Shown in pieces: positions 35,748-39,719 of a DNA stretch of 39,719 bases. The translations under genes and the position numbers were made by a program. The stretch covers positions 1-39,719 of the forward strand of contig JAGASK010000038.1 in the NCBI GenBank assembly GCA_017621815.1. Direction: 5' to 3'. The number at the start of each line of letters is the position of its first letter. Position 1 is the first letter of the stretch. The notes below the pieces were generated by a model. It searched no databases. It was not told the DNA's origin and worked only from the letters and a program-made list of their open reading frames with translations. This stretch comes from Lachnospiraceae bacterium. GTDB taxonomy: Bacteria; Bacillota; Clostridia; Lachnospirales; Lachnospiraceae.

Positions 35748-35801
35748 CAGGAATAAGGGAATTTGAACTGTTGCGAAATCTGGTGGAAAGGAATAAAAAG
35801 C

Positions 35802-36707
35802 ATGAATACAAAAGTAACCATTGCAGGAGTGGAATTTAAAAATCCTGTTATGACGGCATCAGGAACCTTTGGTTCCGGAATGGAATATGGAGAGTTTGTG
35901 GATTTAAACAGGCTTGGAGCGGTAGTGACTAAAGGTGTGGCAAATGTGCCCTGGCCCGGAAATCCCACCCCCAGGGTAGCTGAGGTGTACGGAGGCATGT
36001 TAAATGCCATCGGACTTCAAAATCCGGGAATTGATGTTTTCCTTAAAAGGGACATTCCTTTTTTGAAACAGTATGACACTAAAATTATTGTAAATGTCTG
36101 TGGAAAAACTGTGGAGGATTATCTTGAGGTTGTGGAAAAGCTTTCAGATGCGCCTGTGGATATGCTGGAAATCAATGTTTCCTGCCCCAATGTAAAGGAA
36201 GGAGCCATTGCCTTCGGACAGAAAGCGGAATGCCTTTTTGACATTACCTCACAGATAAAGAAAAAAGCGAAGCAGCCTGTGATTATGAAGCTCAGTCCTA
36301 ATGTTACGGATATTGCGGAAATGGCAAGGGCAGCGGAGGCTGCAGGTGCAGATGCCGTTTCTCTGATTAATACTATTACCGGAATGAAGATTGATATCCA
36401 TAAGAGAGCTTTTGTTTTGGCCAATAAAACAGGCGGTATGTCGGGGCCTGCCATTAAGCCGGTTGCAGTCAGGATGGTTTACCAGGCATCTCATGCGGTA
36501 AAAATTCCGGTAATCGGCATGGGTGGAATTGCCAGTGGGGAGGATGCCATTGAATTTTTGCTTGCAGGCGCATCCGCAGTGGCAGTAGGAGCAATGAATT
36601 TTGTAAATCCCTATGCTACGGAGGAAGTGGTTAAGGGAATTGAGGAATATATGAACCGATATCAGATAGAAGATATTAAGGAACTGATTGGAGCCGTAAG
36701 GGAATAA
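35802..36707 (+). CDS. pyrD: Dihydroorotate dehydrogenase, catalytic subunit (class 1B)
   Basis: PyrD oxidises dihydroorotate to orotate with FMN. The 301-residue barrel protein has 'GVEFKNPVMTASGTFGSG' at the start, 'TPRVAEVYGGMLNAIGLQN', the active-site Cys in 'NVSCPNV' (Cys, as in class 1B, not Ser), and the FMN phosphate site 'GMGGIASGEDAIEFLLAGA'. ATG 35802 has AAAGGAA about 8 bases upstream; an in-frame TTG at 35763 lacks one. pyrF and pyrE are not in the window. The gene is followed by a large hairpin at 36762. Confidence 0.95.
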   Translation: MNTKVTIAGVEFKNPVMTASGTFGSGMEYGEFVDLNRLGAVVTKGVANVPWPGNPTPRVAEVYGGMLNAIGLQNPGIDVFLKRDIPFLKQYDTKIIVNVCGKTVEDYLEVVEKLSDAPVDMLEINVSCPNVKEGAIAFGQKAECLFDITSQIKKKAKQPVIMKLSPNVTDIAEMARAAEAAGADAVSLINTITGMKIDIHKRAFVLANKTGGMSGPAIKPVAVRMVYQASHAVKIPVIGMGGIASGEDAIEFLLAGASAVAVGAMNFVNPYATEEVVKGIEEYMNRYQIEDIKELIGAVRE

Positions 36708-36761
36708 GCTGTTCAGCTGTTCAGCGAACCATGAGAGAATAACCGCCGGGCAGCGGGCATA

Positions 36762-36813
36762 AAATACCTCCCTGTGTCATATACTTAAATAAGTATACGC
36801 AGGGAGGTATTTT
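36762..36813 (+). terminator. Large hairpin: pyrD terminator and cover of the next ribosome site
   Basis: AAAATACCTCCCTG...ATACTT pairs with AAGTAT...CAGGGAGGTATTTT over about 20 bp with one internal loop and a short AAAT loop, ending in TTTTT. The AGGGAGG in the 3' arm (36801-36807) is the only ribosome site for the GTG start at 36815. Confidence 0.8.
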
Positions 36814-36814
36814 T

Positions 36815-38365
36815 GTGGAACTGATAAAGAGGAATATACATATGGACTGCCTGAAATGCAAGGCGTCTATCCAGATAACCCTGGAGGATGATATTAATAT
36901 TTCCGATTCCAGACCTGATGCTTTGAAGCTGATTATGGATAGAGGAAATGTGGTCATAGAGGAAGTGAAGGTAACAGATGACCATGTGGGTGTAAAGGGA
37001 AAGCTGAAGGTTAACATACTCTATCTGACAGAAGGCAGAAATGATGCGGCAGCCATGGAGGGAGAGGTTCCCTTTGACGAGCAGATTTATATGGAGGGAA
37101 TAGAAAGCGGGGACAATGTTTCTGTCAGCTGGGAAATCGAGGATCTCAGCACAGGATTGATTAACTCCAGAAAGTTCAGTGTGCAGTCGGTGCTGCTTTT
37201 AAAAGCTGTCTGTGAGGAAATCCGTGATGAGGAAACCGCAGTGGATATTTCGGGAAACGAGCCGGTGGAATTCAGGAGAAAATCACTGAATATTGCATCC
37301 ATGGTCATGAAGAAAAAGGATATTTTCAGGGTGAAAGAGGAAGTGGAGATTCCGGGAAGCTTTCCGAATATTTTTTCCATGATCTGGTGGGAGATAGATC
37401 CTTCCGAAGTGGAATTCAAGATGCTGGATGATAAAATTGCTGTGCAGGGAGAAATCAGGGCATTTTTTCTGTACAGAGGTGAGGGAGAAGAGGAAGAAAT
37501 ATGTCATTATGAAACCATTCTGCCCTTTGCGGGAAGCCTTGGCTGTGACGGCGCCAGAGAGGGTATGATACCGGAAATCAGATATGCGGCGGAGTCAAAA
37601 GAGGTTGTGGTTCGTCCTGATTTTGACGGGGAAGAAAGGGTTATTACTTTTGAGCTTTGCCTCAATATGGATATCTGCGCTTATGAGGAGGAGCAGATTG
37701 ACATTCTTTCCGATGTCTATGGCGTGGTTCAGGAAACCAGTGTGATGGAGCGGGATGCGGGCTTTAGAAGCTATCTTGGCAGAAGCAGCGGAAAAATGAA
37801 GCTTTCGGAGCATTTTAAAGCGGAGGAAGGAACGCAGATTGGAAAAATTCTTCATACTTCAGGCAATCTTCAGGTTGCGGATACTTCACTTACAGAAAAC
37901 GGAATTGAGATTACCGGGGCATTAAACCTGCAGATTCTGTTTGAAAGCAGCAGTGAAGGAAGCCGCTTTGGGCTGATAAGAGGTGAAATTCCATTCAGTT
38001 ATGTATTGGAGGCAGAAGGAATCGGTAAGGACTGTGTCTATCCTGTGCTTGCTGATGCGACGCAGATTGCGGTCTCCATTATTGATTCTGATGAGGTGGA
38101 TGTTAAATGCGTTTTGTTTTTCCGCACCAATATCTACAGAGAGTGGAATGAGAAAATAGTGGAACAGATTTCAACTTCAGAGCTTGACAGCGAAAAAATG
38201 GATTCCCTTCCCGGAATTGCCATTTATGTGGTAAGGGAAGGTGAAAGCCTTTGGGACATCGGAAAAAGATATTATGTGCCCATATCGGTTATCAAGCAGA
38301 CGAATGAGCTTACGGCTGATGAGGTTAAGGCGGGAGACAGAATTTTAATAATGAGAAATGTGTAA
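36815..38365 (+). CDS. SPOCS-domain (DUF3794) protein with C-terminal LysM, SipL-like
   Basis: The 516-residue protein has repeated beta-rich SPOCS/DUF3794 domains over about residues 30-450 and one LysM domain at about 469-515 ('YVVREGESLWDIGKRYYVP'). In Clostridioides difficile the same layout is SipL, which binds SpoIVA at the forespore surface and is needed for coat assembly; the opening 'MELIKRNIHMD' matches the family. It implies an endospore former. The start is GTG 36815, because the family opening begins there; an ATG lies at residue 10. The ribosome site lies inside the upstream hairpin, so expression is probably structure-controlled. Confidence 0.88.
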   Translation: MELIKRNIHMDCLKCKASIQITLEDDINISDSRPDALKLIMDRGNVVIEEVKVTDDHVGVKGKLKVNILYLTEGRNDAAAMEGEVPFDEQIYMEGIESGDNVSVSWEIEDLSTGLINSRKFSVQSVLLLKAVCEEIRDEETAVDISGNEPVEFRRKSLNIASMVMKKKDIFRVKEEVEIPGSFPNIFSMIWWEIDPSEVEFKMLDDKIAVQGEIRAFFLYRGEGEEEEICHYETILPFAGSLGCDGAREGMIPEIRYAAESKEVVVRPDFDGEERVITFELCLNMDICAYEEEQIDILSDVYGVVQETSVMERDAGFRSYLGRSSGKMKLSEHFKAEEGTQIGKILHTSGNLQVADTSLTENGIEITGALNLQILFESSSEGSRFGLIRGEIPFSYVLEAEGIGKDCVYPVLADATQIAVSIIDSDEVDVKCVLFFRTNIYREWNEKIVEQISTSELDSEKMDSLPGIAIYVVREGESLWDIGKRYYVPISVIKQTNELTADEVKAGDRILIMRNV

Positions 38366-38380
38366 TGCCGCAGAAGCGGA

Positions 38381-38423
38381 AAAAGCGTGCAGGCCCTGTT
38401 TGAAAGGAGCGCTGCACGCTTTT
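38381..38423. terminator. Bidirectional terminator
   Basis: AAAGCGTGCAG (38382-38392) pairs with CTGCACGCTTT (38412-38422), with A-run before and T-run after, between two convergent genes. Confidence 0.85.
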
Positions 38424-38445
38424 AATGTCAATTCATGTTCAGGAA

Positions 38446-39054
38446 TTATGATTCGATTCCGGCCTCTTCTGCCATTTTATCGAAGCCTGCAAAAACTGCG
38501 TCATAGGTTTTTTTGCAAATGTCAGGAAGTTCTCCGCCCCATTTCTTTTCTGCCAGCTTGTAGCCCTTTTCAAAGGCAGCACGCATATCTTCAATCTTGT
38601 CAGGGTCTCCGCCTGTTAATGCTGTAGCAAAATCGAGAATACGCTGTGAGGTCTGGTTAACACCCCAATAACCGTCTTCTGCAATATCAGCCTGAGCCTG
38701 GGCTTTGGTAGCAGGATCAACGGTAAAATTGCCGCTGGATAAGAAACTCCAGATGTCATTGGCTTTACCATAAGTCTGCCCCTGCTTTGTCATCATCTGT
38801 TCTACCAGACTTCTAAGCTGAGAGGTTCTTGCATCAGCGTCAGCTTTCAGCCTGGCAATCATATTGGCATCAGGTGTGTATTTTTTGGTAGAAGCAGCCT
38901 TTGCCTCAGCTGAAGGCTCGTATACAACACCGGCAGATTCGGTGGTTTTTGCTTCGTTTGTGGTTTCTGCTTTTGTTTCGGTACGTGCTGTCTGTGCAGC
39001 GGTGCTGTAAGCGCTGTAAACATCACTTGTACCGGTAACTCCGTTTACACTCAT
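38446..39054 (-). CDS. Unrecognised 202-residue protein, low-complexity N-terminus
   Basis: I do not recognise the family. Residues 1-60 are rich in Thr, Ala and Glu and begin 'MSVNGVTGTSDVYSAYST', without a signal peptide or membrane helix. Residues about 60-200 are mixed helical: 'RLKADADARTSQLRSLVEQM', 'GYWGVNQTSQRILDFATALTG' split around a conserved-looking Gly-Trp-Gly, and two Cys-free helices before 'CKKTYDAVFAGFDKMAEEA'. The unstructured start plus helical body resembles small flagellar or secretion-related proteins, but I see no diagnostic motif. A perfect AAGGAGGG ribosome site predicts high expression. Single gene with its own promoter and terminator. Confidence 0.7.
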   Translation of the reverse strand: MSVNGVTGTSDVYSAYSTAAQTARTETKAETTNEAKTTESAGVVYEPSAEAKAASTKKYTPDANMIARLKADADARTSQLRSLVEQMMTKQGQTYGKANDIWSFLSSGNFTVDPATKAQAQADIAEDGYWGVNQTSQRILDFATALTGGDPDKIEDMRAAFEKGYKLAEKKWGGELPDICKKTYDAVFAGFDKMAEEAGIES

Positions 39055-39088
39055 TTTTTCACCCTCCTTGGTTTTTTAGACATGTACT

Positions 39089-39117
39089 GTTATAGATTTT
39101 ATCGGATAATCTGGCAA
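39089..39117 (-). promoter_or_regulatory. Promoter for the 202-residue protein
   Basis: On the minus strand, TTGCCA (39117-39112) and TATAAC (39094-39089) have a 17-bp spacer, 35 bp upstream of the start. Together with the optimal ribosome site this suggests strong expression. Confidence 0.65.
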
Positions 39118-39225
39118 AAATATTAGAGCTTCGGCCATTTTATTTGATGAATTGTAATTAAAAGAACAAAAATGGTAATAAAAGGGTTTAACGTCTAAAA
39201 TGGGTTTAAAAATAGTATATTGTGA

Positions 39226-39254
39226 TTGAGCTATAAAGAAGCGTGTGTTATGCT
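39226..39254 (+). promoter_or_regulatory. Promoter of the type I toxin mRNA
   Basis: TTGAGC (39226-39231) and TATGCT (39249-39254) have a 17-bp spacer, giving a structured leader of about 80 nt before the toxin start. Confidence 0.45.
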
Positions 39255-39289
39255 TTGAAGCATGGGAAACCATAGAGCCGGGCGGCTTA

Positions 39290-39335
39290 CCCTCTTTTTC
39301 GGAGGGGCTAACCCTCCAGACGAAAGAAAGGAGGG
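39290..39335 (+). promoter_or_regulatory. Structured toxin leader sequestering the ribosome site
   Basis: CCCTCC (39312-39317) can pair with the toxin ribosome site GGAGGG (39330-39335) or with an upstream GGAGGG (39301-39306), which can itself pair with CCCTC (39290-39294). The segments can form competing structures in which the ribosome site is open or closed, as in known type I toxin mRNAs. Confidence 0.6.
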
Positions 39336-39343
39336 CGTTGCCA

Positions 39344-39439
39344 ATGTATGTTACATACTCTGATTTGATTCAGATTGGAATATTCATTGCAGCCCTTGTT
39401 GGATTGTGTTACACAATTTTCAAGGGAAAACGAAAATAG
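39344..39439 (+). CDS. Holin-like small membrane toxin (type I toxin-antitoxin)
   Basis: The peptide has 31 residues: 'MYVTYSDLIQ', one hydrophobic helix 'IGIFIAALVGLCYTIF' and a basic tail 'KGKRK'. Size, single helix and basic end match the 'putative holin-like toxin' group related to TxpA/BsrG-type toxins, which damage the membrane when over-expressed. The start is ATG 39344 with AAAGGAGGG 8 bases upstream; a longer in-frame reading from 39245 would cover the leader RNA and is not used. A predicted antisense RNA overlaps its 3' end, and a ribosome-site-sequestering leader precedes it. The right terminal repeat begins 140 bases later. Confidence 0.8.
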   Translation: MYVTYSDLIQIGIFIAALVGLCYTIFKGKRK

Positions 39440-39528
39440 CCGCCAACTACCGCAAATAGTGACGGCTGACGTAAAACGTTAGTTTAACATTGTTGAGGGT
39501 AGCCGCTTCTATGGCTTTCCCTTTTTGT
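39438..39528 (-). ncRNA. Predicted antisense antitoxin RNA
   Basis: On the minus strand a promoter at 39563-39535 would start RNA near 39528. An intrinsic terminator, AGCCGTC (39467-39461) pairing with GGCGGCT (39444-39438) and then ATTTTCGTTTT, would end it near 39430. The roughly 100-nt RNA is complementary to the toxin mRNA 3' region, the arrangement known for txpA/RatA and bsrG/SR4. Confidence 0.6.
39496..39526 (+). terminator. Toxin mRNA terminator
   Basis: GGG-T-AGCC (39497-39504) pairs with GGCT-TT-CCC, separated by CGCTTCTAT or similar, followed by TTTTT. It lies within the antisense RNA region, so the two transcripts overlap tail to tail. Confidence 0.55.
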
Positions 39529-39534
39529 ATCTTT

Positions 39535-39563
39535 AATATAGCATATCTGGCAACGGGACGCAA
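39535..39563 (-). promoter_or_regulatory. Promoter of the antisense RNA
   Basis: On the minus strand, TTGCGT (39563-39558) and TATATT (39540-39535) have a 17-bp spacer. Confidence 0.6.
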
Positions 39564-39579
39564 GAACTGAGTGAAAAAT

Positions 39580-39718
39580 GTTTGTGTCAACACTTTATTG
39601 GCAACTTACCTTTCAGTTTTTCCAGGATGCCTTTTTCGGTTTTATTTTTTCAAAATAATGCTTTTGCAAATGCTCTCCTTGAAGCCGTCTGTATGGCATC
39701 CCTCATGGGTACATGCAT
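39580..39718. repeat. Terminal inverted repeat, right copy
   Basis: Exact reverse complement of 1-139 (base i pairs with base 39719 minus i). The element body would lie to the right of the window. It begins 16 bases beyond the antitoxin promoter -35, so if it is an insertion sequence it landed right behind the toxin-antitoxin unit. Confidence 0.8.
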
Positions 39719-39719
39719 A

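Noticed and set aside
36762-36813. Sporulation sigma-E promoter in the hairpin
   Set aside because: A GTCATATA-like stretch is present, but no matching -10 (CATA-type) follows at 13-15 bp, and it would leave almost no leader.

Overview
The window looks like chromosome of a Gram-positive, endospore-forming gut clostridium, most likely Lachnospiraceae (Blautia-like). This rests on gene content: a SPOCS/LysM spore-coat-type protein, an LCP wall-ligase, SMR and MBOAT glycan-decoration genes, strong AGGAGG ribosome sites and moderately low GC. No rRNA, tRNA or CRISPR array was seen. The genus is inference.

The window begins and ends with the same 139-bp sequence in opposite orientation (1-139 and 39580-39718). 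This looks like one end of a repeated element, probably an insertion sequence lying just outside each edge. The boundary may simply be where an assembly broke at a repeat.

Layout: (A) 263-8284, an envelope-glycan decoration module: GT-C-like membrane glycosyltransferase, a DUF6077-like membrane protein split over two genes, MBOAT acyltransferase with an SGNH partner, a second membrane-anchored SGNH-like protein on the minus strand, and an SMR-type transporter pair resembling ArnE/ArnF flippases. (B) 8362-11619, a small zinc-ribbon protein and a large membrane-anchored GH25 muramidase with a very acidic N-terminal tail. (C) 11687-31398, a surface rhamnopolysaccharide locus: rmlB, rmlA, rmlC, an ABC exporter (Wzm and Wzt with a C-terminal sugar-binding domain), a fused methyltransferase-kinase-like protein, several GT2 enzymes, a phosphohexomutase, a polyprenyl-phosphate sugar-1-phosphate transferase, an LCP protein and a rhamnosyltransferase-like GT2. 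(D) 31537-38365, housekeeping: HtrA protease, PrcB-like lipoprotein, pyrC-pyrK-pyrD and a SPOCS-LysM protein. (E) 38446-39579, an unrecognised minus-strand protein and a type I toxin-antitoxin candidate.

How it may work together: the polyprenyl transferase starts the glycan on a lipid carrier, GT2 enzymes extend it with rhamnose and other sugars, the methyltransferase-kinase may cap the chain, Wzt may recognise the cap, Wzm exports the chain and LCP ligates it to peptidoglycan. Region A would then add acyl groups and further sugars outside the cell.

The most interesting points are: a WbdD-like chain-capping arrangement in a Gram-positive; a leader peptide, terminator and promoter packed together before rmlA; a complete-looking holin-like toxin/antisense RNA unit with a sequestered ribosome site; and a hairpin that both terminates pyrD and hides the ribosome site of the next gene.
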